DNA from: CBDUUP01 sp965370435
GTDB lineage: Bacteria; Chloroflexota; Anaerolineae; Anaerolineales; UBA11579
Length of the DNA stretch: 11,837 nt
NCBI GenBank assembly: GCA_965370435.1
Contig: CBDUUP010000107.1
Span: 1-11,837 of the forward strand
Direction of reading: 5' to 3'
Within the stretch, counting starts at the first letter, position 1; every line of letters starts with the position of its first letter. The position numbers and the translations under genes are program-made. Below are positions 6,086-11,837 of this stretch, piece by piece. Under the pieces are notes generated by a model. That model was not told where the DNA came from. It did no database searches and saw only the letters and a list, made by a program, of their open reading frames with translations.

Positions 6086-6888
6086 GAGCCTATCTGGTTG
6101 ACCTGCTCTCCGGGGCCTCAACGCCCGTTCAAGGGCGGAATTTGGCCCGCGAGTATTTGCAGGCTCTTATCCTGAGCAGCTTACAGCGGGCCGGGGCGAT
6201 GATCTCGCTGGCTTTTCACGGCGGCACCGCTTTGCGCTTTCTCTATGCAGCCCAGCGTTATTCCGAAGACCTGGACTTTGCGTTAGAAGATAAGCGCTCG
6301 CGATATGATTTCCGCGCCTATCTCAAGGCGGTCAGGTCTGACCTGGATGCCCAAGGATATCCGGTAGAGGTGAAAGTGAAAGACCAGAAAACCGTCCACA
6401 GCGGCTCGGTGGGCTTTCCGGGGCTGCTGTATGAATTGGCGTTGTCTTCACACCGGGATGAAGTCTTCACCGTTAAAATCGAAGTGGATACCGATCCGCC
6501 CGCCGGGGCTGGCTTGACCACTACGGTGATCCGCCGCTACGTTTTGCTGAATTTACAGCACCACGACAGGGCTTCGATGCTGGCCGGGAAGCTGCACGCG
6601 GTTTTGCAGCGGCCCTATCTCAAGGGTCGGGACGTTTATGACCTGCTCTGGTATTTGAGCGACCCGGACTGGCCGCCCCCCAATCTGACCTTGCTCAACA
6701 ACGCCTTGCAGCAGACCGGGTGGGAGGGCGGGCTGTTGACTCTCGACACCTGGCATTCTGCGGTGCGACGACGCTTTCAAGGGGTCAACTGGGAGGCGGT
6801 CCAAGCTGACGTGCGCCCATTCTTGGAGTCGAGGGGCGAAAGTGATTTTCTGAATGAGGAAAACTTGCTCTGGACGTTGGGAGGATAG
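6082..6888 (+). CDS. abiEii: Type IV toxin-antitoxin AbiEii family toxin (nucleotidyltransferase)
   Basis: This is a predicted NTP-transferase toxin of the DUF1814/AbiEii family; relatives inhibit growth by adding nucleotides to RNA targets such as tRNA acceptor ends. In 268 residues all four family motifs are visible. Motif I is FHGGTALR (45-52) with the metal-binding SEDLDF (61-66, D63 and D65). Motif II is VKIEVDTD (131-138) with E134. Motif III is MLAGKLHAVLQR (166-177) with K170. Motif IV is GRDVYDLLWYL (182-192) with D184 and D187. No catalytic residue appears lost, so it should be active. Its ATG lies within the antitoxin stop (ATGA, 6082-6085), indicating translational coupling. Transcription ends at the hairpin at 6912-6934. 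The RNA target of this protein is unknown. Confidence 0.9.
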   Translation: MRAYLVDLLSGASTPVQGRNLAREYLQALILSSLQRAGAMISLAFHGGTALRFLYAAQRYSEDLDFALEDKRSRYDFRAYLKAVRSDLDAQGYPVEVKVKDQKTVHSGSVGFPGLLYELALSSHRDEVFTVKIEVDTDPPAGAGLTTTVIRRYVLLNLQHHDRASMLAGKLHAVLQRPYLKGRDVYDLLWYLSDPDWPPPNLTLLNNALQQTGWEGGLLTLDTWHSAVRRRFQGVNWEAVQADVRPFLESRGESDFLNEENLLWTLGG

Positions 6889-6911
6889 TCATCAGGTCCA
6901 TGTAGAAACAG

Positions 6912-6943
6912 ACGCCCCTCACAACGAGGGGCGTTTATGTTTG
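6912..6943. terminator. Bidirectional intrinsic terminator between abiEii and trxB
   Basis: ACGCCCCTC (6912-6920) and GAGGGGCGT (6926-6934) form a perfect 9-bp stem with a 5-base loop. A T-rich run follows on the plus strand (TTATGTTT). On the minus strand the tract after the stem reads CTGTTTC. It lies between convergent genes, 23 bp past abiEii and 41 bp beyond the reductase stop, and can serve both. Confidence 0.85.
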
Positions 6944-6975
6944 TGGTCACAGTGATCCAGCCAGGCCGTCAGCCC

Positions 6976-8220
6976 TCACACCTTCTTGAGATGCTCCCGA
7001 ATAAGCAGGGCGGCGGTGGCGCCTTCCCCGGCGGCGGAGGCGACCTGCTTTGTGCTCCCGCCCCGCACGTCCCCGGCGGCGAAGATGCCGGGGTAGCTGG
7101 TCTCCAGGAAGGCAGGCTCACACCCCTCGAAGCCGGGAAGCTCCTGGTGGTCTGGTATCAGGTCGTGCCCGGTGACGATGAAGCCCCATTCGTTCAACTG
7201 GACGCCGCTCCCTTCCAGATATCCGGTGTTGGGCGTCTGTCCGATGAAGATGAAGACTCCGGCGGGGTTGATCTGGCCGGTCTCGCCGGTCTGGGTGTTC
7301 TTGGTGGTCACGGCGGTGAGCTTGCCGCCCTTCCCGTGGAATTCAACGGCCTCGGTGTTGAATTGAACGTCAATCTGGGGGTGGGAGAGGGCTTTTTCTT
7401 GAAGGATCTGGCTGGCGGTGAGTTGTTCTTCGCGGACCAGGAGGGTGACTTTCTCGGCGAACTTGAGCAAGAAGAGACCCTCTTCGGTGGCGCTGTTACC
7501 CCCGCCGATCACGGCCACATGCTGCCCTTTATAGAAGGGGCCGTCGCAGGTGGCGCAAAAATGGATGCCAGCCCCGATGTAATCTTCCTCGCCGGGGATG
7601 CCCAACCGGCGGTAGGCGCTGCCGGTGGCCAGCAGCACGGCTCGGGCGCTGTATTCGCTGCCGTCGGCGGTGTTGACGCAGTGGTAGTTGGCCGGGTTGC
7701 GGATGTGGGTGACGTTCTGGGCCTGGAGGATCTCCACGCCGAAGCGTTCGGCCTGCTTGCGCAGTTGGCTGGCGAAGACGCCCCCTTCGACGCCCTCGGC
7801 GAAGCCGGGCACGTTGTCCAGCCATTGGGTGGCGGCGGACTGCCCGCCCAGCGCGGCCCGCTCGATGACCAGGGTGTCGATCCCTTCTCGGGCGGTGTAG
7901 AGGGCGGCGGTCAACCCGGCCGGGCCTCCGCCTACGATGACGAGTTCGTAGTGGGTGCGCTGGGCGGTGGTTTTGAGGCCCAGTTTTTCGGCCAGTTCGG
8001 CGTTGGATGGCTCTACGAGGATGGAGCCGTCGGCGAATTCGATGGTGGGGATGATGCGCTTGCCCTGATTCTTTTGGATGACGTATTCTTCCCCGGCTTT
8101 GTCCTGCTCGATGTCCACCCAGCGATAGGGGATCTGGTGTTCGCCCAGGAACTGCTTGCTCCGGCGGCAGTCGGGGCACCAGTGGGCGCCGTAGAGGGTG
8201 ATGCTGTTGAGGTCAGTCAT
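6976..8220 (-). CDS. trxB: Glutaredoxin-thioredoxin reductase fusion (FAD-dependent disulfide reductase)
   Basis: This is a cytoplasmic flavoenzyme that should pass electrons from a pyridine nucleotide through FAD and a cysteine pair to a disulfide substrate. The fused N-terminal glutaredoxin domain (1-80) carries WCPDC (14-18) and the cis-Pro loop RIIPTIEF (55-62). The thioredoxin reductase part (about 91-414) has GGGPAG for FAD (98-102 region), the redox pair CATCD (222-226), GGGNSATEEG for the nucleotide (239-248), IGQTPNTGYL (327-335) and a FAD-binding GDVRGGSTKQV...GEG segment (383-400). At 414 residues it is about 95 longer than plain TrxB, all of it the N-terminal domain. The usual HRRxxxR NADPH motif reads VREEQLT (262-268): only the first Arg remains and an acidic residue follows, so NADPH preference may be lost. 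The ATG at 8218-8220 has only a weak ribosome site. A long plus-strand reading over the same span is its shadow. Confidence 0.9.
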   Translation of the reverse strand: MTDLNSITLYGAHWCPDCRRSKQFLGEHQIPYRWVDIEQDKAGEEYVIQKNQGKRIIPTIEFADGSILVEPSNAELAEKLGLKTTAQRTHYELVIVGGGPAGLTAALYTAREGIDTLVIERAALGGQSAATQWLDNVPGFAEGVEGGVFASQLRKQAERFGVEILQAQNVTHIRNPANYHCVNTADGSEYSARAVLLATGSAYRRLGIPGEEDYIGAGIHFCATCDGPFYKGQHVAVIGGGNSATEEGLFLLKFAEKVTLLVREEQLTASQILQEKALSHPQIDVQFNTEAVEFHGKGGKLTAVTTKNTQTGETGQINPAGVFIFIGQTPNTGYLEGSGVQLNEWGFIVTGHDLIPDHQELPGFEGCEPAFLETSYPGIFAAGDVRGGSTKQVASAAGEGATAALLIREHLKKV

Positions 8221-8262
8221 GTTGTTTGCTCACATTTTCTGGTTGGATGAATGGATGGTTGG

Positions 8263-8271
8263 ATTATAGCA
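8263..8271 (-). promoter_or_regulatory. Extended -10 promoter of the reductase gene
   Basis: On the minus strand the sequence reads TGCTATAAT, an exact extended -10 (TGN plus TATAAT), 42 bases before the start codon. No good -35 box is seen, which is usual for this promoter class. The predicted leader is about 36 bases. Confidence 0.55.
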
Positions 8272-8321
8272 TGAGGGGGTTGGGGGAGGAATTTGATCAT
8301 TGCATAAAAAAATAAAAGTGA

Positions 8322-8422
8322 TTCACCGCAGAGACGCGGAGTACGCAGAGCAAACGCAGAGAAAAACTAAAAATTTAAAAAAACTCCGCGAATCTCAGCG
8401 CTCTCCGCGTCTCTGCGGTGAA
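8322..8422. repeat. 101-bp hairpin repeat (ACCGCAGAGACGC family)
   Basis: The outer arms at 8322-8341 and 8403-8422 are perfect 20-bp reverse complements beginning TTCACCGCAGAGACG. Inside them, imperfect pairing continues between 8342-8365 and 8381-8402, around an A/T-rich centre (AAAAATTTAAAAAAA). The left arm holds internal repeats of CGCAGAG. It lies downstream of the minus-strand zinc-ribbon gene and upstream of the reductase promoter, so it could end the former's transcript. There is no coding content; the layout resembles a MITE-like or extragenic palindrome. Confidence 0.75.
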
Positions 8423-8487
8423 ATGTTTTAAGTAAATGCTTGTTTCGATGGTTGCTTCTGAAAACTGTCAGGCGGTTGGTAATTGGG

Positions 8488-9231
8488 TTAGCGGTTGTCG
8501 CGTTGCCAGCGTTGTATGGCGGATTGGATGAGGTAGCCCTGGGTGGCCTGGGGAGCCCGCTCGCGCTCGTAGCCGATCAGCCTTTCGGCTACCTGGCGGT
8601 CGAATCTGACTTTGGTGAGCAGGTCTTGGTATAGCTCATCTTCGCTGGGGGGAGCGGGGAAGAGAAGGTCTAGGGTGTTTTTTTGAAGCATTTTCTGGGC
8701 GACCGCCCCGCCGCCGAGTCCTGACAGGGCGATGAACGCCCATCCAAGAACCGCGCCAAAGGACAAGGGCAACAGCGAGGCTTGGCCCCATTCATGGGCG
8801 GTGAGAAGGACGGCGAATCCAATTCCCAATACCCCTATCAATAGGCCGCTCAGGTTGGCGCGGCGTTGGGCGATACGGAAGGCGAGGTAGCCTCCGGCGA
8901 AGGTCCCCAGGGCGACGCTCACCAGGATGAGGAGTTGGATGGCCGAATCGGTGGAGCGGGCCAGGGCGGTTCGGAGGGGGATGTAGAAGACTAGGCTCAA
9001 GATGCCGGAGAGAAGCCAGCCCAGCAAGATGGCTGCCGGAAAGCGCAATCGTTTCAGGAACGAAGAGGATAGTTCGCCTTCCGCAGTCTTCTCCTGCCAA
9101 TCGTCAAGGTCATCGTCGGGTTCGTAGAGGTTGACCCCGCAGTTGGGGCAGCGGGTGAGTTCGTAGTAAAAGGTTGCGCCGCAGCGGGCGCATTCGAGAT
9201 CATTATCTTGGGGGGAGATGTTATCGGTCAT
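8488..9231 (-). CDS. Zinc-ribbon membrane protein, four predicted TM segments, function unknown
   Basis: I do not recognise a function. The 247-residue protein opens with a zinc ribbon (C14-x2-C17 and C28-x2-C31, in ARCGATF and RCPNCGVNLYEP). An acidic linker (37-54) follows. There are then four hydrophobic segments at about 65-86, 98-120, 127-145 and 152-175, rich in Gly and Ala. A polar cytoplasmic tail (about 193-247) ends LLTKVRFDRQVAERLIGYERER and LIQSAIQRWQRDNR; the tail is of a type I associate with uncharacterised Chloroflexota membrane proteins. The positive-inside rule places both termini in the cytoplasm. The start at 9229-9231 has no ribosome site. It is transcribed in the same direction as the reductase, 267 bp away, with its own promoter and a palindrome between them, so they are probably not one operon. 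Confidence 0.8.
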   Translation of the reverse strand: MTDNISPQDNDLECARCGATFYYELTRCPNCGVNLYEPDDDLDDWQEKTAEGELSSSFLKRLRFPAAILLGWLLSGILSLVFYIPLRTALARSTDSAIQLLILVSVALGTFAGGYLAFRIAQRRANLSGLLIGVLGIGFAVLLTAHEWGQASLLPLSFGAVLGWAFIALSGLGGGAVAQKMLQKNTLDLLFPAPPSEDELYQDLLTKVRFDRQVAERLIGYERERAPQATQGYLIQSAIQRWQRDNR

Positions 9232-9269
9232 GGTTGGAGGGTTGGATAGGATTGGATAAGGTGAGATGA

Positions 9270-9275
9270 ATTATA
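9270..9275 (-). promoter_or_regulatory. Possible -10 box of the zinc-ribbon gene
   Basis: A perfect TATAAT on the minus strand lies 38 bases before the start codon. No convincing -35 box is present. Its position mirrors that of the reductase promoter, and the leader it predicts contains the same TCCAACC heptamers. Confidence 0.4.
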
Positions 9276-9317
9276 CATCAGAGATTTGGTATGGGACGCT
9301 GATTGTCGCTTCGCTAG

Positions 9318-9347
9318 GGCAGATGAACGCGGATAAAGAAAAAACAA
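9318..9347. repeat. Single arm of a GCAGATGAACGCGGATAAAG repeat
   Basis: GGCAGATGAACGCGGATAAA followed by an A-run resembles one arm of a widespread bacterial extragenic repeat of similar design to those at 5268 and 8322 (GC-containing arm running into poly-A). No matching second arm is found nearby, so it seems a remnant. Recognition rests on memory of this repeat type. Confidence 0.35.
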
Positions 9348-9378
9348 GTGGCAGGGAGACTCATGTTTCCGTTGTGGA

Positions 9379-9475
9379 AAATCTATAGAAATCTACGTTG
9401 TTTTAAGCTATAAGATTTGGTAGATTTTAAGTTACGGTCAATCACCATTTGGGATTGACGAATCTGAGTAGATTT
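9379..9475. promoter_or_regulatory. Cluster of AAATCTA/TAGATTT boxes upstream of the PucC-like gene
   Basis: The 7-mer AAATCTA occurs at 9379-9385 and 9389-9395, and its reverse complement TAGATTT at 9421-9427 and 9469-9475. AAGATTT at 9412-9418 is a near copy. Boxes 9389-9396 and 9420-9427 form an 8-bp inverted repeat. TTTTAAG also repeats at 9401-9407 and 9425-9431. The rest of the 9232-9487 gap holds the minus-strand promoter and a repeat arm. This is a plausible operator region, but no binding protein is known; a firm promoter was not identified. Confidence 0.45.
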
Positions 9476-9487
9476 CACGGAGTGATA

Positions 9488-10795
9488 ATGTTCCGAAAAC
9501 GCTTGCAGTTGGGTCTGTTACACGTCGCGGTGACGATGACGTTGGTGCCTATCAACAGCACCCTCAACCGGGTGATGATAAAAGAGCTGGCCCTCTCGGC
9601 GGCGTTGGTGGCGACGTTGGCCTCGCTGCCGTTCCTGTTCTCCCCTCTCCAGGTGGCGATTGGCTCATTCTCCGACCGCTACCCGCTCTTTGGCTGGCGG
9701 CGGACACCCTATATCGTTCTGGGGCTGCTGCTGTGCGTGGCGGGTGTGTGGGTGGCGCCGCGGGCGGCCTTCTTGCTGGCGGATAACTTCTGGGGCGGGT
9801 TGGCCGCCGGAGCTTTGGCTTTTGGGGCCTGGGGGATGGGCTATAACTTCGCCTCGGTGGCGTATTTCGCCCTGGCCTCGGAGATCTCCGGGGAAGAGGG
9901 ACGGACACGCACTATCGCCATCATGTTCTTCATGATGATCCTCAGCATCATCTTCACCTCTCTGGCCTTGAGCCGCCTGCTGGAGACCTACTCGCCGGAG
10001 AACCTGGAACGGGCATTCCGGCTGGTGGGCGGGGCGGCATTGGCGCTGGGGATGCTGGGCATTCTGGGTCTGGAGGCGCGTACCGGCAAGCGGGAGGCTG
10101 AGGAGGCTGAGCGATACTCCTGGCGGGAGATCGCCAACACACTGACCGGCAATCGCCAGGTGGTGCTGTTCTTCTTTTACATGGTGCTGCTGCTGGCCGC
10201 TATTCTGGGCCAGGACATCTTGCTGGAGCCGTTTGGGGCGGAGGCCTTTGGGCTTCCGGTGAACGCCACCACTTTGATCACCACAATATGGGGAGTATGT
10301 TTCTTGATCTCGCTGGTGACGGGCGGGTTGCTGGAAGGGCGGGTGGAAAAACTCACCATGGCTCGGATCGGGACCTGGACCGCGGTGGCGGCCTTTGCCC
10401 TGATCGTGGCGAGCGGTACGATGGAAAGCCTGGTTGTTTTCTACGGCGGGGTTATCTTGCTGGGGCTGGCGACGGGCCTCTCTACGGTTTCCAATCTCTC
10501 TTTGATGCTTGACATGACCGTAGTGGGCAGCGTGGGATTGTTCATCGGGGCCTGGGGAATGGCGAACGCGGTGGCGCGGCTGGTAGGCAATATGATGAGC
10601 GGGGTGGTGCGCGACCTGGTGACCGGCTATACCGGCAGCCCGGTCCCTGGCTACCAGGTGGTCTTCGTCATCGAGTTGGTGATGCTGTTGATCTCTCTGG
10701 GGCTGCTGCGCAAGGTGGACGTGAACCTGTTCCGCCAGGACAGCGCCGAAGAACTTTCTTTTATGGAGCGGGCGGCGTTAGCCAATGAAGCTTGA
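9488..10795 (+). CDS. PucC-like major facilitator family transporter (BCD family)
   Basis: This is an inner-membrane carrier of the PucC/bacteriochlorophyll-delivery branch of the major facilitator superfamily. Relatives in phototrophs assist pigment handling and light-harvesting complex assembly; the substrate here is unknown. The 435-residue protein has about 12 hydrophobic segments. The family signatures are IGSFSDRYPLFGWRRTPYI (58-76) in the loop between helices 2 and 3, GYNFASVAYFALASEISGEEGRTR (118-141), and GQDILLEPFGAEAFGL (241-256) at the start of the second half. A polar stretch (196-222) links the halves. I chose the ATG at 9488, with GGAG at 9479-9482 and 5-base spacing, over a TTG at 9449 that lacks a ribosome site. 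The regulator gene follows 26 bp later, probably in one operon. No photosynthesis gene is visible, so a role with another tetrapyrrole or hydrophobic compound is possible. Confidence 0.85.
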   Translation: MFRKRLQLGLLHVAVTMTLVPINSTLNRVMIKELALSAALVATLASLPFLFSPLQVAIGSFSDRYPLFGWRRTPYIVLGLLLCVAGVWVAPRAAFLLADNFWGGLAAGALAFGAWGMGYNFASVAYFALASEISGEEGRTRTIAIMFFMMILSIIFTSLALSRLLETYSPENLERAFRLVGGAALALGMLGILGLEARTGKREAEEAERYSWREIANTLTGNRQVVLFFFYMVLLLAAILGQDILLEPFGAEAFGLPVNATTLITTIWGVCFLISLVTGGLLEGRVEKLTMARIGTWTAVAAFALIVASGTMESLVVFYGGVILLGLATGLSTVSNLSLMLDMTVVGSVGLFIGAWGMANAVARLVGNMMSGVVRDLVTGYTGSPVPGYQVVFVIELVMLLISLGLLRKVDVNLFRQDSAEELSFMERAALANEA

Positions 10796-10821
10796 TTCGA
10801 TGGTATTATCATAGGTGAATT

Positions 10822-11460
10822 ATGAATAGCGACTGGATGAGTTTGAGCAAGACCGCCGCCATGCTGGGCGTACATCCCAGCACGGTGCGCAGTTGGGCCG
10901 ATAAAGGGCGGCTGCCGGTGCACCGCACCGAGGGCGGGCATCGCCGTTTCCGCAAGGAGGACGTGGAACTATGGCTGCAATCCCGCAAGGCGAAGGAGCC
11001 TTCCGAAGCCAGCCTGGTGATACAGACCGCTCTGGGCCGCACCCGGTTCCACATCAGCGAAGGCCATCTGGAATCGGAAGACTGGTATCACAAGATTGAT
11101 GAAGAGGGCCGCGAAAAATACCGCCGCGGGGGGCGTGCTCTGTTGCTGGGCTTGATGGCTTATCTCTCCTCGGATGGAGAAGCGGCCCAGGCGGAAGCGC
11201 ACGCTATCGGCTACCAGTACGCCTCCTGGGGGCGGCGCTTGAATTTGAGCAGCGTGGACGCCACCCGGGCATTCCTTTTCTTCAGGCGGCTGTTGATGGA
11301 CTCTATGTTTGGGGTGTACGAGGCCGCGGCGGTGGACTCTCCGCAGGCCTGGGGGGATATGTTCCGCCGGCTGAATGATTTCACCGATTTGGTGCTTTCT
11401 TCTCTGCTGGAGACTTATGACGCTTATCAACGGGGGAACAGTAATGGGGGAGGGGAATAG
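10822..11460 (+). CDS. MerR/excisionase-type HTH regulator with helical C-terminal sensor-like domain
   Basis: This is a DNA-binding regulator, likely controlling its own operon or the PucC-like carrier. The N-terminal winged helix (6-56) is of the MerR/excisionase kind: SLSKTAAMLGVHPSTVRSWADKGRLP, then the wing GGHRRFRKEDVELWL (38-52). After a short linker, residues about 85-203 are all helical: EEGREKYRRGGRALLLGLMAYL, EAHAIGYQYASWGRRLNLSSVDATRAFLFFRRLLMDS, and FRRLNDFTDLVLSSLLETYDAY. This pattern resembles the helical, globin-like N-terminal domain of RsbR-type stressosome proteins, but no haem ligand can be assigned; the match is tentative. At 212 residues there is no room for further domains, and the C-terminus is Gly/Asn-rich. 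The ATG at 10822 is preceded by AGGTGA (10813-10818). The ligand is unknown. Confidence 0.78.
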   Translation: MNSDWMSLSKTAAMLGVHPSTVRSWADKGRLPVHRTEGGHRRFRKEDVELWLQSRKAKEPSEASLVIQTALGRTRFHISEGHLESEDWYHKIDEEGREKYRRGGRALLLGLMAYLSSDGEAAQAEAHAIGYQYASWGRRLNLSSVDATRAFLFFRRLLMDSMFGVYEAAAVDSPQAWGDMFRRLNDFTDLVLSSLLETYDAYQRGNSNGGGE

Positions 11461-11482
11461 AACGTGGTTATCCCTCTACTCT

Positions 11483-11543
11483 GCGACTGAAGTCGCCTGA
11501 CGACTAAGGTCGTTGACATTTACGAAGTCGGCCTTCGCCGACT
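11483..11543. repeat. Multi-hairpin repeat module, copy 1
   Basis: Three small stem-loops follow one another: GCGACT-GA-AGTCGC (11483-11496), CGAC-TAAG-GTCG (11501-11512) and AGTCGGC-CTTC-GCCGACT (11526-11543). All stems are perfect. The linker GTTGACATTTACGA lies between the second and third. The first 53 bases match copy 2 at all but two positions. It begins 22 bp after the regulator gene and could form its transcript's 3' end. Confidence 0.7.
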
Positions 11544-11601
11544 GGGCCGGAGAGATGGTATTTGTATTCTTTTCATGGCATGAGTAGGCGGTGTTCACAG
11601 A

Positions 11602-11643
11602 GATTCCTCGTCGGGCGATGAAACTGCCCTCCTCGGAATGACA
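11602..11643. repeat. Interrupted palindrome of the ATTCCTCG...CGGAATGACA type
   Basis: ATTCC (11603-11607) pairs with GGAAT (11635-11639), and GGGC (11613-11616) with GCCC (11626-11629), leaving internal mismatched bulges. The ending CCTCGGAATGACA is typical of a repeat seen in many environmental bacterial genomes; that statement rests on memory. Confidence 0.45.
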
Positions 11644-11704
11644 ATTATATGGATTTGCGAAAGCTGGGAAAATTTTGGATTGGATATTGACATGGGGAGG
11701 TTTG

Positions 11705-11756
11705 GCGACTGAGTCGCCTGACGATTAAGGTCGTTGACATTTACGAAGTCGGCCTT
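11705..11756. repeat. Multi-hairpin repeat module, copy 2
   Basis: This is a direct repeat of 11483-11535 with one deleted base (GAAG to GAG) and one C-to-T change. The first hairpin is kept. The second is kept in RNA through a G-U pair. The third is disrupted after GGCCTT, where the copies diverge. Confidence 0.7.
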
Positions 11757-11801
11757 TCGGCGGACCGAACGCAGCGGTGAGTTGTGGTGATTGGAGAGTC
11801 G

Positions 11802-11837
11802 ACCCTCATCCCCGGCCCTTCTCCCTACCAGGGAGAA
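11802..11837. repeat. Partial CCCTCATCCCCGGCCC repeat with terminal hairpin, cut by the window end
   Basis: CCCTCATCCCCGGCCCTTCT is followed by a perfect 8-bp stem, TTCTCCCT (11819-11826) and AGGGAGAA (11830-11837), around a 3-base loop. The element resembles a high-copy intergenic repeat of Chloroflexota genomes and probably continues beyond the window. Confidence 0.5.

Larger units (their letters stand above)
11461..11837. other. Non-coding, repeat-packed intergenic tail
   Basis: No supported gene lies here. The stretch holds two copies of a multi-hairpin repeat (11483-11543 and 11705-11756), a TTCCTCG...CGGAATGACA palindrome (11602-11643) and the start of a CCCTCATCCCC repeat with a terminal hairpin (11802-11837). 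The intervening bases show no clear promoter or terminator with a T-run. Confidence 0.7.

Noticed and set aside
6937..8250. A 437-residue plus-strand open frame opposite the reductase.
   Set aside because: It is a low-complexity Gly/Val/Ala-rich shadow of the minus-strand reductase, which has full domain motifs in its own frame. It would also begin inside the terminator.
9449..9487. N-terminal extension of the PucC-like protein from a TTG codon.
   Set aside because: The ATG at 9488 has GGAG at good spacing and begins just before the first helix, as expected for the family.
5240..10801. Identical 11-mer CTTGATTCGAT after the stop of the anti-sigma-like gene (5240-5250) and of the PucC-like gene (10791-10801).
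   Set aside because: Eleven-base matches occur by chance in 12 kb, and there is no stem or other shared structure.
11483..11757. The two module copies read as attachment sites or a CRISPR-like array.
   Set aside because: Only two copies with internal hairpins, no integrase or cas gene, and no regular spacers. An intergenic repeat is the simpler reading.

Overview
The window is an accessory-rich bacterial chromosome segment, mostly of high GC. It looks like a non-cyanobacterial Chloroflexota genome, probably Anaerolineae-like. The pointers are a PucC/BCD-family carrier, an NBR1-type Ig domain on an anti-sigma-like protein, and many intergenic palindromes of kinds that are common in that phylum. 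This assignment is inference from gene and repeat style; no rRNA, tRNA, CRISPR array or insertion sequence is visible.

Layout: positions 1-2911 carry a thiamine ABC importer pair (ThiB lipoprotein, ThiP two-domain permease); the ATPase ThiQ is not in the window. Positions 3030-5244 hold an ECF sigma factor translationally coupled to a one-TM protein with an extracytoplasmic NBR1-like Ig domain, a probable sigma/anti-sigma surface-sensing pair. This pair has clearly lower GC than its surroundings. Positions 5444-6888 are a type IV toxin-antitoxin operon (AbiEi/AbiEii), with a 4-base overlap and a promoter that appears leaderless and self-operated. A bidirectional terminator separates it from the convergent minus-strand genes. 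These are a glutaredoxin-thioredoxin reductase fusion (6976-8220) and a zinc-ribbon four-TM protein (8488-9231). Divergent from these, 9488-11460 encodes a PucC-like major facilitator carrier followed by a MerR/excisionase-type regulator with an all-helical sensor-like C-terminus.

Nearly every intergenic gap carries a different short palindromic repeat: GC-rich hairpins at 1-40 and 1155-1180, an AACC...GACACAAAG repeat at 2907 and 5268, a 101-bp hairpin at 8322-8422, a single repeat arm near 9318, and a repeat-packed tail at 11461-11837 with two copies of a multi-hairpin module.

The most interesting items are the AbiE promoter/operator, the sigma/anti-sigma pair with the NBR1-like domain, the Grx-TrxR fusion with a degraded NADPH motif, and the PucC-like carrier plus regulator preceded by a cluster of TAGATTT boxes.
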